Shown in pieces: positions 29,243-40,136 of a stretch of 40,550 bases of DNA (its first letter is position 1; each line of letters opens with the position of its first letter). Below the pieces are notes generated by a model. It had not been told where the DNA came from. It did not search any database and saw only the letters and a list, made by a program, of their open reading frames with translations. The stretch covers positions 1 to 40,550 of the forward strand of contig PDSI01000081.1 of the NCBI GenBank assembly GCA_002748415.1, written 5' to 3'. The translations under genes were made by a program, and so were the position numbers. The DNA comes from Micrococcales bacterium (lineage in GTDB: Bacteria; Actinomycetota; Actinomycetes; Actinomycetales; CAWJMD01).

Positions 29243-31072
29243 ATGAGCGGAACACCGATACCTGGCCCGCGCCCGGGCAGCCCCGGGCACATGCCCACGC
29301 TCGAACAGGTCACCGGTGCCCAGAGCCTGGTTCGATCGCTCGAAGAAGCCGGCGTCGAGATCATTTTCGGCATCCCCGGCGGCAACATTCTGCCCGCCTA
29401 CGATCCGCTGATGGACTCACAACGCTTGCGGCACATCCTGGTCCGGCACGAGCAGGGAGCCGGGCACGCGGCCCAGGGCTACGCCCAGACGCACCACACC
29501 CCAGGCGTCTGCATGGCCACCTCCGGGCCGGGAGCCACCAACCTGGTGACCCCGCTGGCCGACGCCTACATGGATTCCGTGCCGATCGTGGCCGTCACCG
29601 GGCAGGTGGGCAGCGCCGCCATCGGGACAGACGCCTTTCAGGAAGCCGATATATCCGGCATCTCCTACCCGATCACCAAACACAACTACTTGGTCACCGA
29701 TCCCGCGGAAATCCCACGGGCCATCGCGGAGGCATTCCATATTGCCTCCACCGGGCGTCCCGGCCCGGTGCTGGTCGACATCACCAAGGACGCGCTGCAG
29801 GCCAAGACCACCTTCACCTGGCCACCGGCGATGCGGCTGACCGGTTACCGGCCGGTCACCCGCCCGCACGGCAAACAGGTGCGTGAGGCGGCCAGGCTGC
29901 TGGCCACCGCACGGCGCCCGGTGCTCTACGTCGGTGGTGGCGTGATCCGGGCCGGGGCGCACCAGGAACTGCGCCAGCTGGCCGATGCCTGCGGTGCCCC
30001 GGTGGTCACCACCCTGATGGCCCGGGGCGTGCTGCCCGACTCCCACCCCCAGAACCTGGGTATGCCGGGCATGCACGGCTCGGTACCCGCCGTCCTGGCC
30101 CTGCAGAAGGCCGACCTCATCGTCGCGCTCGGGGTCAGGTTCGACGACCGGGTCACCGGCAAGCTGTCCACGTTCGCGCCGAACGCCACCGTGGTGCACG
30201 CGGACATCGACCCGGCCGAGATCTCCAAGAACCGCACCGCCGACGTGCCCATCGTCGGGGACGCCCGCGAGGTCATCGCAGATCTGGCCGTCGCGTTCAC
30301 CGCCGAGTTCGAAGCGGGTAACCAGCCCGACCTGGGCAGTTGGTGGAAGCAGCTGGACGGCCTGCGCACCACGTACAAGCTGGGCTACGACATCCCCAGC
30401 GACGGTATGCTCGCCCCGCAGCACGTGATCGAGCGCATCGGTGCCATCGCCGGCCCGGAAGCGGTCTACGTGGCCGGTGTCGGGCAGCATCAGATGTGGG
30501 CCGCACAGTTCATCTCCTACGAACGCCCCGGCGCCTGGCTGAACTCCGGTGGCCTGGGCACCATGGGCTACGCGCTGCCGGCGGCCATGGGCGCCAAGGT
30601 CGGGGATCCCGGCCGGACCGTGTGGGCCATCGACGGTGACGGCTGCTTCCAGATGACCAACCAGGAACTGGCCACCTGCACCTTGAACGACATTCCCATC
30701 AAGGTGGCGGTCATCAACAACGCCAGCCTCGGCATGGTCCGTCAATGGCAGACCCTGTTCTACGAGGGCCGGTACTCCAATACCGACCTGCACACCCAGC
30801 AGGGTGCCGACCGGCCGGTCAGGGTGCCCGACTTCGTCACGCTGGCCGAGGCCTACGGTGCGGCGGGCCTGCGCTGCGAGCGGGAGAAGGACGTCGATGC
30901 CACCATCGAGCAGGCCATGCACATCAACGACCGGCCCGTGGTGGTGGATTTCGTGGTCTCCCGCGATTCCATGGTCTGGCCGATGGTGCCTGCCGGAGTG
31001 TCCAACGACGAGGTGCAGTACGCCCGTGGCATGAGCCCGACCTGGGACCGGGAGGAGAACCCCGATGACTAA
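29243..31072 (+). CDS. ilvB: Acetolactate synthase, catalytic (large) subunit
   Basis: A thiamine-diphosphate and FAD enzyme that condenses pyruvate with pyruvate or 2-ketobutyrate, the first common step to Val/Leu/Ile. It has 609 residues. The catalytic glutamate is Glu70 in [16 protein letters not shown]. Other marks are [14 protein letters not shown], the FAD-domain region [12 protein letters not shown], and the TPP motif beginning at [13 protein letters not shown] and ending at [14 protein letters not shown]. The start ATG 29243 has GGAAAGGA upstream, in contrast to the leaderless genes nearby, because its mRNA carries the attenuator. It overlaps ilvN by eight bases. Confidence 0.97.
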   Translation: MSGTPIPGPRPGSPGHMPTLEQVTGAQSLVRSLEEAGVEIIFGIPGGNILPAYDPLMDSQRLRHILVRHEQGAGHAAQGYAQTHHTPGVCMATSGPGATNLVTPLADAYMDSVPIVAVTGQVGSAAIGTDAFQEADISGISYPITKHNYLVTDPAEIPRAIAEAFHIASTGRPGPVLVDITKDALQAKTTFTWPPAMRLTGYRPVTRPHGKQVREAARLLATARRPVLYVGGGVIRAGAHQELRQLADACGAPVVTTLMARGVLPDSHPQNLGMPGMHGSVPAVLALQKADLIVALGVRFDDRVTGKLSTFAPNATVVHADIDPAEISKNRTADVPIVGDAREVIADLAVAFTAEFEAGNQPDLGSWWKQLDGLRTTYKLGYDIPSDGMLAPQHVIERIGAIAGPEAVYVAGVGQHQMWAAQFISYERPGAWLNSGGLGTMGYALPAAMGAKVGDPGRTVWAIDGDGCFQMTNQELATCTLNDIPIKVAVINNASLGMVRQWQTLFYEGRYSNTDLHTQQGADRPVRVPDFVTLAEAYGAAGLRCEREKDVDATIEQAMHINDRPVVVDFVVSRDSMVWPMVPAGVSNDEVQYARGMSPTWDREENPDD

Positions 31073-31577
31073 GCACACGCTGTCGGTGCTGGTGGAGAAC
31101 CGGCCCGCGGTGCTCGCCCGCGTCGCCGGCCTGTTCGCCCGCCGCGGCTTCAACATCCACTCCCTCGCGGTGGGGCCGACCGAGCACGCGGAACTGTCCA
31201 GGATGACCGTCGTCGTCGACGTGGCCGACCTGCCGTTGGAACAGGTCACCAAACAACTGAACAAGTTGATCAACGTCATCAAGGTCGTCGAGCTGGACGA
31301 GACCGCGTGCATCAGCCGGGAGATGGTCCTGGTCAAGGTCAAGGCCACCCCGGCCAACCGCACCCAGGTGCTGGAGATCATCCAGATGTTCCGGGCCAAG
31401 GTGATCGACGTGGCCCCGGACTCCGTCATCGTCGAGGCCACCGGAACGCAGGACAAAGTCGACGCACTCATGCGCATGCTGGAACCGCACGGCATCAAGG
31501 AACTGGTCCAGTCAGGGGTCATCGCACTGGCCCGCGGACCCAAGGCGATGAACGAACGATCCTCCCGCAATCACTGA
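31065..31577 (+). CDS. ilvN: Acetolactate synthase, regulatory (small) subunit
   Basis: Regulatory subunit that binds valine and stimulates IlvB, 170 residues. An N-terminal ACT domain begins [20 protein letters not shown] and continues [15 protein letters not shown]. The C-terminal half ([20 protein letters not shown] to [12 protein letters not shown]) is the second ACT-like domain found in the long form of the subunit. ATG 31065 overlaps the ilvB end, consistent with equimolar production. Confidence 0.96.
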   Translation: MTKHTLSVLVENRPAVLARVAGLFARRGFNIHSLAVGPTEHAELSRMTVVVDVADLPLEQVTKQLNKLINVIKVVELDETACISREMVLVKVKATPANRTQVLEIIQMFRAKVIDVAPDSVIVEATGTQDKVDALMRMLEPHGIKELVQSGVIALARGPKAMNERSSRNH

Positions 31578-33655
<2,078 letters not shown>

Positions 33656-33666
33656 CCGTGCGGGTC

Positions 33667-33699
33667 CTGCGCCTCGTGGCGCAGTCACGCCCTGGCGTG
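33667..33699 (+). terminator. Tandem hairpins after leuB
   Basis: CTGCGCC-TCGT-GGCGCAG (33667-33684) is a perfect 7-bp stem. Right behind it CACGC pairs with GCGTG (33686-33699). There is no U-tract. Position suggests the 3' end of the ilvB-ilvN-ilvC-leuB transcript. Confidence 0.55.
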
Positions 33700-33762
33700 G
33701 CGACCAGCGCCTGAGAACACCGGAACAGCAATGGGGAGGGCCACTACCGAAAGGGCACCGTC

Positions 33763-34845
33763 ATGAGTGTTTTTCCCGTCACCGCCAACCCGTCACCGCG
33801 CCCCGCGCAGGAGCGGGCGGCGATCCTGGCCGAACCGGGGTTCGGTCAGCACTTCACCGATCACATGTTCGTGGCCACCTGGACCGAGGGCAGCGGCTGG
33901 CACGACGCGGGCGTGGTCCCGTACGGCCCGTTCTCCCTCGACCCGGCAGCCGCCGTACTGCACTACGCCCAAGAGGTGTTCGAGGGGCTCAAGGCCTACC
34001 ACAGGCCGGACGGCACGGTGTGGGCCTTCCGCCCGGATGCCAACGCCGAGCGGATGGTGCGCTCGGCGAAACGCCTTGCGCTGCCGCACGTGCCGCCGCA
34101 GATGTTCCTGGACGGCATCTGCGCGTTGGTGGCCGCAGACAAGGCATGGGTCCCCACCGCGCCGGAGACCAGCCTGTACCTACGTCCGTTCATGTTCGCC
34201 TCCGAGGCGTTCCTGGGCGTGCGACCGGCCAGCGAGGTGACCTTCGCGGTCATCGCCTCGCCCGCCGGTGCGTACTTCCCCGGCGGGGTGAAGCCGGTGT
34301 CGCTGTGGTTGTCTCAAGACTATGTGCGCGCCGCTCCCGGCGGCACCGGAGCGGCCAAATGCGGTGGCAACTACGCCGCCAGCCTCGCCCCCATGATGGA
34401 GGCCAGCGAGCACCACTGCGACCAGGTGGTCTTCCTGGACGCCAGGGAGAACCGCTACGTCGAGGAACTCGGCGGGATGAATCTGTTCTTCGTCTACCGC
34501 GACGGCACGGTGGTCACTCCCCGGCTCACCGGCACCATTCTGGAGGGAGTCACCCGGGACGCGATCCTCACCCTGCTGCGCGAGGAGGGCCGCGACGTGG
34601 TGGAAGCCGACATCGGCATCGACCAGTGGCGGGCCGGTGCCGCCTCCGGTGACCTGACCGAGGTGTTCGCCTGCGGCACCGCGGCCGTGGTGACCCCGGT
34701 GTCCACTCTGGTCGAGCCGGACGCCAAGCACGTGGTCGGCGACGGGCAGGTCGGGCCGGTCACCACTGCGGTGCGGCAGACGTTGACCGGCATCCAGTAC
34801 GGCACCCTGGCCGACCCGTACGGCTGGACCCGGCTCATCGCCTGA
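33763..34845 (+). CDS. ilvE: Branched-chain amino acid aminotransferase
   Basis: PLP-dependent class IV aminotransferase that performs the last step to Val, Leu and Ile. It has 360 residues. LHYAQEVFEGLKAYHRPDG and FRPDANAERM are typical. The PLP lysine is Lys199 in TGAAKCGGNYAASL, and DARENRYVEELGGMNLFFVY follows. The last blocks are GTILEGVTRDAIL and EVFACGTAAVVTPV. A Shine-Dalgarno (GAAAGGG) precedes ATG 33763. The strong hairpins between leuB and ilvE suggest a separate transcript. In M. tuberculosis ilvE is unlinked from ilvBNC. Confidence 0.96.
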   Translation: MSVFPVTANPSPRPAQERAAILAEPGFGQHFTDHMFVATWTEGSGWHDAGVVPYGPFSLDPAAAVLHYAQEVFEGLKAYHRPDGTVWAFRPDANAERMVRSAKRLALPHVPPQMFLDGICALVAADKAWVPTAPETSLYLRPFMFASEAFLGVRPASEVTFAVIASPAGAYFPGGVKPVSLWLSQDYVRAAPGGTGAAKCGGNYAASLAPMMEASEHHCDQVVFLDARENRYVEELGGMNLFFVYRDGTVVTPRLTGTILEGVTRDAILTLLREEGRDVVEADIGIDQWRAGAASGDLTEVFACGTAAVVTPVSTLVEPDAKHVVGDGQVGPVTTAVRQTLTGIQYGTLADPYGWTRLIA

Positions 34846-34853
34846 CCGGTGTG

Positions 34854-34882
34854 CCGGCCAGGCCCGCGAACGGGCCGGCCGG
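34854..34882 (+). terminator. Strong hairpin after ilvE
   Basis: CCGGCC-A-GGCCCG, loop CGAA, then CGGGCC-GGCCGG: a 12-bp GC stem with one bulged A, beginning nine bases after the ilvE stop. No U-tract. It marks the end of the core block before the decayed island. Confidence 0.65.
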
Positions 34883-34896
34883 CCAGCGTCCGGGTG

Positions 34897-36298
34897 ACGC
34901 AATGACCCTGGGTTGCGCAGGGGTCGAGGTGCAGTCCCCCGGGAGCGTGGAGGCATCAGCTACAAGCCTCGATCCACTGATGAGGCTGGTGGCGGTCGCG
35001 TGATTGTGTTCAGCGCAGTGTGGGGTGTGGACCGTTCCCGGTTGGTGTGGAGGTGGGGGTAGGGGGAACCCCAGCCGATGCCTCCACACTCCGGGGGGAA
35101 CTGCATGGCGAGTTCGGCGGGGGTGGCTTGGTCGGCGGGCAGGGTGAGGATCGGGGTGGCCGGTCTCGGTGCGCCAGGTGTTCTTTGTTGCCGGGTTTGG
35201 GGGTGATGCTCCGTGGTGTGGGGCGGGTGACCTGGATGGCTTGGGCGGCACCAGGAGGGGACCGAGGCCGCCGGCGGGTTCGGTCACGGTGAGCACCTTT
35301 CAGGGTGCGTTGCCTGGATGCGGCCGTGTTCACGGCCGGTGGTGGTGTGGGCGACCGGGACCTGCTTTGCAGGGGAGGGTCCTTGGACCGTTTCAGCAGG
35401 CTGGGTTGGTTGCCTTTCACCCTGGACCCTGTGGATGCGCCCGGCGACCGCGTCGGTAGGCAATGTGGTCGGTTTGGCAGTCCGAGCGTGTCCACGGTGA
35501 CCCCCGGGGCGCCGTTGAGGTCCTCGATCTGGTCCAAGACTGTTTTTGAGCCAACCTGGGTTTCGCTGGTCTTGGTGTGCACGGTGATCTGCGCTAGCAC
35601 GCGTGAGGTGGTGTGGTCCAGGACCGTGAGCAGGTGCACCCGGGGCTGTCCCACGCAGGGTGGCCCGCATGGTCCTGTGGCGTCCCACTGGCTGGTCCTC
35701 CTCGCCGGCCACGGCGGCGGCGGGTGTTGGGCTCGATTCGGGCCCTGGGGGGCCAACCGGGCCCGTAGCCAGGCACCCACCACGTGTTGCAACCCGGGCT
35801 GGGTCCACCCCGGTCAACAGGCGCCAGACGGTGGTCGCGGCCGGGACCGGGCCGGTCACCCCCCAGGCGCGCCCGCGCCGATGCCGGTAGGCCGGGGATC
35901 GGTTCCCCGATTGCCGCGAACGAGCGTGACCCAGCGAGCATCGCGGCGACCACGGCGGCCAACAGTGGCCTGACACTGGTGTCGCACACCCCGGGCGCCG
36001 GACCGCGGGTCAGGCACCCCCGCCAGAACCTCCACGAGAACCCCCCGTGGGTCACGATCAGTAGCTTGGGCGAGAGAAGTGGCGTGGCTGTCGAGTACGT
36101 CGCACACGGACGCGATGACCGAAGATGGCATCAGCGGGCGCGGCTTTCCGGTGATCAGGGACCGGTGAGAACTCCATGATCAGTGCCGGGGCCGTGCCCG
36201 CCCCTTACACCCCACCAGGCGGCGTGCCAGGAACCGGATCCGCCCAGGTCAGGCCCCTCAACCACGACTACGCAATGGCCCTGGGTAGGGGGTCGGGG
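34897..36298 (-). mobile_element. Decayed ISAs1-family insertion sequence
   Basis: The extent is judged from the transposase remains (about 36131 down to 34900) and from end-like sequences. The 5' end (36241-36298) is repeated in inverted orientation at 37396-37460. The 3' boundary near 34897 rests on a similar CGCAATGRCCCTGGGT motif and is approximate. Confidence 0.55.
34900..36131 (-). pseudogene. ISAs1-family transposase, frameshifted pseudogene
   Basis: Pieces of one ISAs1 transposase occur in order but in different frames on the minus strand. First, from ATG 36131, VLVEVLAGVPDPRSGARGVRHQ. Next, in a second frame, LLAAVVAAMLAGSRSFAAIGE. Then, in a third, PAATTVWRLLTGVDPARV. A fourth piece reads QPRVHLLTVLDHTTSRVLAQ, then VLDQIEDLNG and VKGNQPSLLKR, and finally a frame with WRTETG. 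The total span of about 1.2 kb equals an intact gene of this family, so it decayed by small indels rather than large deletion. The single 260-residue open frame over part of it is not a real protein. Confidence 0.7.
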
Positions 36299-36357
36299 CA
36301 TTGTGATTTGTCGCGGAATTGCTGGATTCCCTGCCGTGAGTGGTCTACCGTGCAGTC

Positions 36358-36800
36358 ATGTTTGCGGTTGAGGTTTCCGTAGCGGAGTTCGAGATCCTTC
36401 AAGGGCGTAAACGTCCAGGGCCCCTACACGTTGGTGCAAACAAGATCAGAAGCGATTCGACTGCCGTCACGTGACGTGGACGTCGGGATCGTGGCGGAGA
36501 TGGTGGAACGTGCCCCGTCAACGGTGCAGACGTGGGCGCGGGACTGGAGAGGAATCCGGCGTGGATCGATCCACACCGGGTATGAGGACAACCTCAGCGC
36601 ATCCGAACTGTCCGCTGAACAACGAGCCGAAGTCGTTGCGGTGTGGTGGCAGCCGCCCAGCGATGAAGGACTCCCGGTGCGGTTCTGGAGTGTCTCTGTC
36701 CTGGCTGGCTGGTTGGAGTCCGGCTTACAGGTGGTCTACGCCTGCGGCACTCCCTGCCATTTTCGGCGTCACCTGACCGGACTGTCGTTGCACATCCTTG
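36358..36800 (+). pseudogene. IS630-like transposase N-terminal (HTH) remnant
   Basis: One frame from ATG 36358 gives MFAVEVSVAEFEILQGRKR and PGPLHVGANKIRS before running out. The next frame continues seamlessly with SEAIRLPSRDVDVGIVAEMV then ERAPSTVQTWARDWRGI, so a frameshift lies near 36440. The rest shows LSAEQRAEVVAVWWQPPSDE and GLPVRFWSVSVLAGWL, matching the homeodomain-like and winged-helix N-terminal region of IS630-type transposases. The DDE catalytic part is absent: after about 36790 the frame changes to unrelated, lower-GC sequence. Confidence 0.55.
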
Positions 36801-36982
36801 AGGCCGTCGAACACGCCTGGAAAGAAACCAATAACCACATCAGCGACATCCAACACGCCACCGTCTCCGAAACTCGATACGCCTTCGAAAAGTACACCAA
36901 CAACAGCGCATTTCTCTATCCAACAAACGAAAAAATCCTGTTCAATGGGAGGTATGGCTCAGATGGTCACTCACGGCGCTGA
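36801..36982 (+). other. Low-GC orphan reading-frame tail, possible toxin C-terminus
   Basis: The frame that follows the transposase remnant encodes about 60 residues (HAWKETNNHISDIQHATVSE, then TRYAFEKYTNNSAFLYPTNE and KILFNGRYGSDGHSRR) and stops at 36982. Asn/Tyr/Lys-rich composition and lower GC contrast with everything upstream. I do not recognise the family. Its place just before a small gene of immunity-protein size suggests the severed end of a polymorphic toxin, but that is inference. Confidence 0.3.
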
Positions 36983-37036
36983 TAGTGATATTTATGTGCG
37001 CGCAGCTGGCAGGTGGGTCGTTTTCTCGGGGTGATT

Positions 37037-37444
37037 ATGTCGATTGATCTCACGATTGTTTCACTAGAGCGCCCAGACCTGGTTGCCTGCACTCGGCTGG
37101 CACAGTTGATCCTGTCAGTGGTTCAGCCTCCGGTCGAATTCTCAGGCTTCGATGCTGATGAGATACCCTTCGGGTATCACGAGTTTGGCGCAAGACATGT
37201 GACTATGCTCAGTGTGACTCGTCGTGAAGATGAGGTTTACCTTGCAATGCTTGTCGTGGCGCAGTCGATCGCCTCTTTGTATGAGGGAGAGATTGTTGAC
37301 GAAGTGTCATTCTTTCCAAGAGTAGGTATCTTAGAGACATTTCATGTGTGCATCGAGAATGGTTGCCACGGCGCGAGTTTCGTTTGGCAGCTATTGGGCC
37401 CTGACCCACCGACCGGGGGAAGATCATTGTGTAGTCGTCGTTGA
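37037..37444 (+). CDS. Hypothetical protein, 3' end replaced by IS sequence
   Basis: A small acidic protein of about 120 native residues: MSIDLTIVSLERPDLVACTR, then FSGFDADEIPFGYHEFGARH, YLAMLVVAQSIASLYEGEIV, and FHVCIENGCHGASFVWQLL. No family is recognised. The last 15 codons or so (after WQLL) lie inside the ISAs1-like end that starts at 37396, so the natural C-terminus is lost. GC is low compared with the core genome. Size and place after an orphan toxin-like tail fit an immunity protein. The start could also be the in-frame GTG at 37013; ATG 37037 has GGGGTG close upstream. Confidence 0.5.
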   Translation: MSIDLTIVSLERPDLVACTRLAQLILSVVQPPVEFSGFDADEIPFGYHEFGARHVTMLSVTRREDEVYLAMLVVAQSIASLYEGEIVDEVSFFPRVGILETFHVCIENGCHGASFVWQLLGPDPPTGGRSLCSRR

Positions 37445-37545
37445 GGCGGCCTGACCTGGGAAGATCCAGTTGCGACAGCCGTGTGTAGCGGGGGGCGTCT
37501 GGGCTGCCCCGCGTTTTCCGGACACCGTGGAGGGTTTTCTCACCA
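37396..37545 (+). repeat. Second, inverted copy of the ISAs1 5' end
   Basis: From 37396 the plus strand shows CATTGTGTAGTCGTCGTTGA, GGCCTGACCTGGG, GATCC and, later, TTCTCACC. These match in the same order the minus strand of 36298-36150. Identity is patchy but the order of blocks is kept over about 150 bases. After that the similarity stops and no ISAs1 transposase follows. Confidence 0.6.
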
Positions 37546-37689
37546 AGTTTTGGGTGGGGGTGTGAGGTTGGTTGCAGGGCGGCGTGACTGGTGTGTCGTT
37601 GGCGGTCCGTGGGGTCTGCGGCCCACCGTCCGCGGGTAGGCACCCTTCCCCGGCAAGCGGGCCGCGAGCGGCCAAGGCCCCCGGACCGT

Positions 37690-38007
37690 GCTGGTGCTGA
37701 GCTGCCGCCAAGCACAGAAGCGACGCAGGGGGAGCTGGCTCATGATGCCCGCATCGGCCCGGCCACCGCCTACCGGTACCCCCACGCCGGACACGACCTG
37801 TGGTACTCCGGCACACACCACCACCATGGCGGCAACACCCCCAGGTCCTCACCGACCCTCGCGACTTCCCGATCCCGAGGGCCCCTGACCGGTGGAACAA
37901 AGACCACCTTCGCCGCCCCACGCCGCGTCGCCGTCTGCCCCCGCAGAATCGGCCATACCAACGCCGCCGCACGCGCCCTGCACACCCTCAATCACAAGAC
38001 CCAGTGA
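37690..38007 (+). pseudogene. IS5-family-like transposase remnant
   Basis: The frame reads GELAHDARIGPATAYRYPHA, then DLWYSGTHHHHGGNTPRS, and ends RRIGHTNAAARALHTLNHKT with a stop at 38007. The first block resembles the HTH (STAYRYLHEG) and the second the (VWYSGKHHHHGGN) region of IS5-group DDE transposases, but the catalytic part between them is missing. The stretch from 37545 to about 37690 shows no further recognisable content. Confidence 0.4.
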
Positions 38008-38086
38008 GAAAACCGCGTTGATGTCGACCTGCAGCTGACCGACTCGGAAGTCGGTAGATCCGCAGCGACGGAGAACGCATCCCTGC

Positions 38087-38488
38087 CTACTCGAGAATAC
38101 CGTTTCTTTGGATGCGGATCTTTGACTCGTCGGCTTCTACAGTCCACTCGGAACTGTCGAAAGCTCGTACGATGACGACAGGCTCCGCACCCGCCCCTTG
38201 AACTTCTTTCGAGGCATATCCACGCAATTCACAGTCGACTATTTGGTCGATTTCCTTGGCCAGGAGAGCCAAGCTTCTTGGTGTGAAAGACAATCCATTT
38301 CGAGAGTCACGCACATCATTCTCCAATGCCAATACATCCAGGTCAGACTCTTTTCTGGCAATCCCAGCAAACAAGACCAAACGCCATTCGGTGATACTCG
38401 ATTCAATCAGGTCAAGGACGTGCTCGAGCCGGACAAGGCCACCTGCAACATCTGGGTCATGCATGTCTAAGCGGAGATGGGTATTCAC
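38087..38488 (-). CDS. Putative immunity protein for the Rhs toxin
   Basis: A 133-residue acidic soluble protein (MNTHLRLDMHDPDVAGGLVR, EWRLVLFAGIARKESDLDVL, LLAKEIDQIVDCELRGYASK, EWTVEADESKIRIQRNGILE). The start is GTG 38488, which overlaps the stop of the Rhs toxin frame by four bases (GTGA), so the two are translationally coupled. No family is recognised. Small size, acidic composition, lower GC and the place directly behind an Rhs C-terminus are what is expected of a cognate immunity gene. The reading frame is intact, unlike its partner. Confidence 0.6.
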   Translation of the reverse strand: MNTHLRLDMHDPDVAGGLVRLEHVLDLIESSITEWRLVLFAGIARKESDLDVLALENDVRDSRNGLSFTPRSLALLAKEIDQIVDCELRGYASKEVQGAGAEPVVIVRAFDSSEWTVEADESKIRIQRNGILE

Positions 38489-39420
38489 TGTAATGTCTCC
38501 GCAGGAGTTCGACGCGGTGTCCCGCCAATTTCATTCGGCAGCCGCGAATGCTGGTGAGGATTGAGGTGTGTCGTTGCCAGACCGTGGTCTGTAAAGTCAA
38601 TGCCTCGAATGGGCTGTTCATCTGGCCCAAGCTCACGTGTTTGAGGATAGTCTCCGTTGCGATCGGACTTCCATCCCGGCTGTGTGTGCAGGTGTGAGCT
38701 CTTAGGGACCGGTACGCTATGCGCATTCCGAGGGAGTTCCCGTTTCGGGAACCACTGTCGGATCGGCTCCGCCTTCACCGCCGCCCCCGTAGTGTCTTGT
38801 GTGGCGCGGCACAAGGCTGGTGTTCTATGTGCTGCTGTGCCGAGTGCTCCTCGTATGGTGGCTGCTGTCGCGATGGTGCCTGCGGTTCCCATTGCGTGGT
38901 AGCCGAGGCGCCCCCAGCACCGGGCGTTGTAGGCATTGATGCTGTCGCCCATGTCTGCGACTAGCCCGTACTCGGGATTGACATGCAGATTGAAAGCATC
39001 TCTGAGTCCAGATTCTGGCACGCGGTGAATGAAGTCTTCGTTCCGTTGATACTGGCCTATCGGTGTCATCGCCATATCCATGTCGGGGATGCCTAGTACG
39101 GTGTCCCATGTCACGCTCTCGGCGATGCCGCCGCCGGTGTCGCTTGCTTTGTCGTGGTAGTCGAGCCCGGTGGGGTCGGCGCACCCGAGCTGGCTGGTTG
39201 TGGTGTTCCTTGTCGTCCGGGTGGGGTAGCCGTGGGTGTCGTCGTCGAGCCGCAGGAGTTCGCTGCCGTCTGTGTTGGGGGGCGGTGCGGAGGCTGCCGA
39301 GGGCGTCGGTGTGTAGGAAGGTCACCAGGCGGGCGTCGCTACCACCGGTTTCGGTGGTAGCGATGTGGGCTAGGGGGGCCATGCCTGCACCGTACCCAAA
39401 CCGGCGCGGTATGTGCTGTC
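38485..39420 (-). pseudogene. C-terminal part of an Rhs-repeat polymorphic toxin, frameshifted
   Basis: One frame (39420-39280) reads RRFGYGAGMAPLAHIATTE, then RLVTFLHTDALGSLRT, the Rhs-core signature. After a run of six G (39277-39282) the sequence continues only in another frame: TDGSELLRLDDDTHGYPTR, then GCADPTGLDYHDKASD, then YQRNEDFIHRVPESGLRDAF and YGLVADMGDSINAYNARCWG. The final 100 residues form a variable tip ending PIRGIDFTDHGLATTHLNPH and QHSRLPNEIGG, His-rich and nuclease-like; from memory it recalls polymorphic toxin type 24, unverified. Upstream of 39420 a stop and foreign sequence cut off the rest of the Rhs barrel. It overlaps the putative immunity gene. Confidence 0.65.
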
Positions 39421-39429
39421 ACTCAGCAA

Positions 39430-39612
39430 CACCCGGAGACTCCTTGGCGTTGGGACCACACGAACGCGTCGTCCGGCAGCGCCAGCACCTTCTCCCGCAA
39501 CGACGTGCGCATCGCCTCGCTGTCGCCACCGGGCAGATCGGTGCGCCCGATGCCGCCGGCGAACAGCACGTCGCCGGACAACACGGTGCTGGCCGGGTGC
39601 GCGGGGTTGGCC
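39430..39612 (-). pseudogene. Metallo-beta-lactamase-fold hydrolase fragment
   Basis: About 60 residues in one minus-strand frame: PANPAHPASTVLSGDVLFAG, then GIGRTDLPGGDSEAMRTSLR and EKVLALPDDAFV. This is the SGDVLFAGSIGRTDLPGGD segment of glyoxalase II-like hydrolases, including the metal-binding Asp. The N-terminal HxHxDH motif and the following PGHGP block are missing on either side. The fragment is wedged between the Rhs remnant and an IS256 remnant. Confidence 0.7.
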
Positions 39613-39619
39613 GGGGCGG

Positions 39620-39780
39620 CCGCGATGGCGTTCAAGCTCATCGAGTCCGCTCAAGCCCGCTGGCGGGCCGTCAACGCCCCCACCTCGTCCGCGCCGGTGC
39701 CCGGTTCGAGAAGGGCAAACTCGTCGAACGAGACGAGGACCAGGCACCCGGAACGCAAGGACACCGCCTCGCCTCATAAC
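39620..39780 (+). pseudogene. IS256-family transposase, C-terminal remnant
   Basis: AAMAFKLIESAQARWRAVNA is read in one frame from about 39620, and after a frameshift near 39680 a second frame gives HLVRAGARFEKGKLVER. Together these resemble the last part of actinobacterial IS256-type transposases. The junction with the metallo-hydrolase fragment lies near 39615. No catalytic residues remain. Confidence 0.5.
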
Positions 39781-39822
39781 CCGCCCACCCACAGGTCTTG
39801 ACGATTCCTCGCCGTTCTCTTG

Positions 39823-39938
39823 CTACCTTCGCTGCCTCGTGCGCCGGCGGTACTCCGTTAGCGACCATCCGAGCACGGTGCGCGCCTCGCGACTCAGGGG
39901 TGCTTGGTCGGCGAAGCCGAAGCGGACAGCGATTGCGG
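39823..39938 (-). other. Possible 3' tail of an unknown gene interrupted by IS1182
   Basis: Directly outside the right IS1182 end, a minus-strand frame gives AAIAVRFGFADQAPLSREAR and TVLGWSLTEYRRRTRQRR, then TAG at 39825. It looks protein-like but no family is recognised. If real, the IS cut the gene from its 5' part. Confidence 0.25.
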
Positions 39939-39957
39939 CTAGGAGGGTGCTGAACAA
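39939..39957. repeat. IS1182 terminal inverted repeat (3' end)
   Basis: CTAGGAGGGTGCTGAACAA, the exact reverse complement of 589-607. Confidence 0.75.
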
Positions 39958-40136
39958 GGCGGCATCTCCTCGTTGGCTTTGGCGAGGGTGGCGGGCGGAG
40001 CGCCACCAATGGGTCCTCGAGCGGGGTTTCCGGTCAGCGCTCTGGGTGCGACAACGGGTCGTTGCGCCGGCCTGGTGTCATCCTGAGGCGCTCGGGGTAG
40101 GTGTGCAAGGGGTCATCTGCTGCCCGGCGGGGTGGT

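Noticed and set aside
35010..35792. 260-residue minus-strand open frame
   Set aside because: Only its first half shows ISAs1 motifs and the rest is Pro/Arg/Ser-rich out-of-frame text; it is one part of a frameshifted transposase, not a protein of its own.
36241..37460. A single 1.2-kb transposon bounded by the inverted repeats
   Set aside because: The repeat arms read inward toward the outside of this interval, that is, into the flanking ISAs1 material, so they are two separate element ends rather than the ends of one element.
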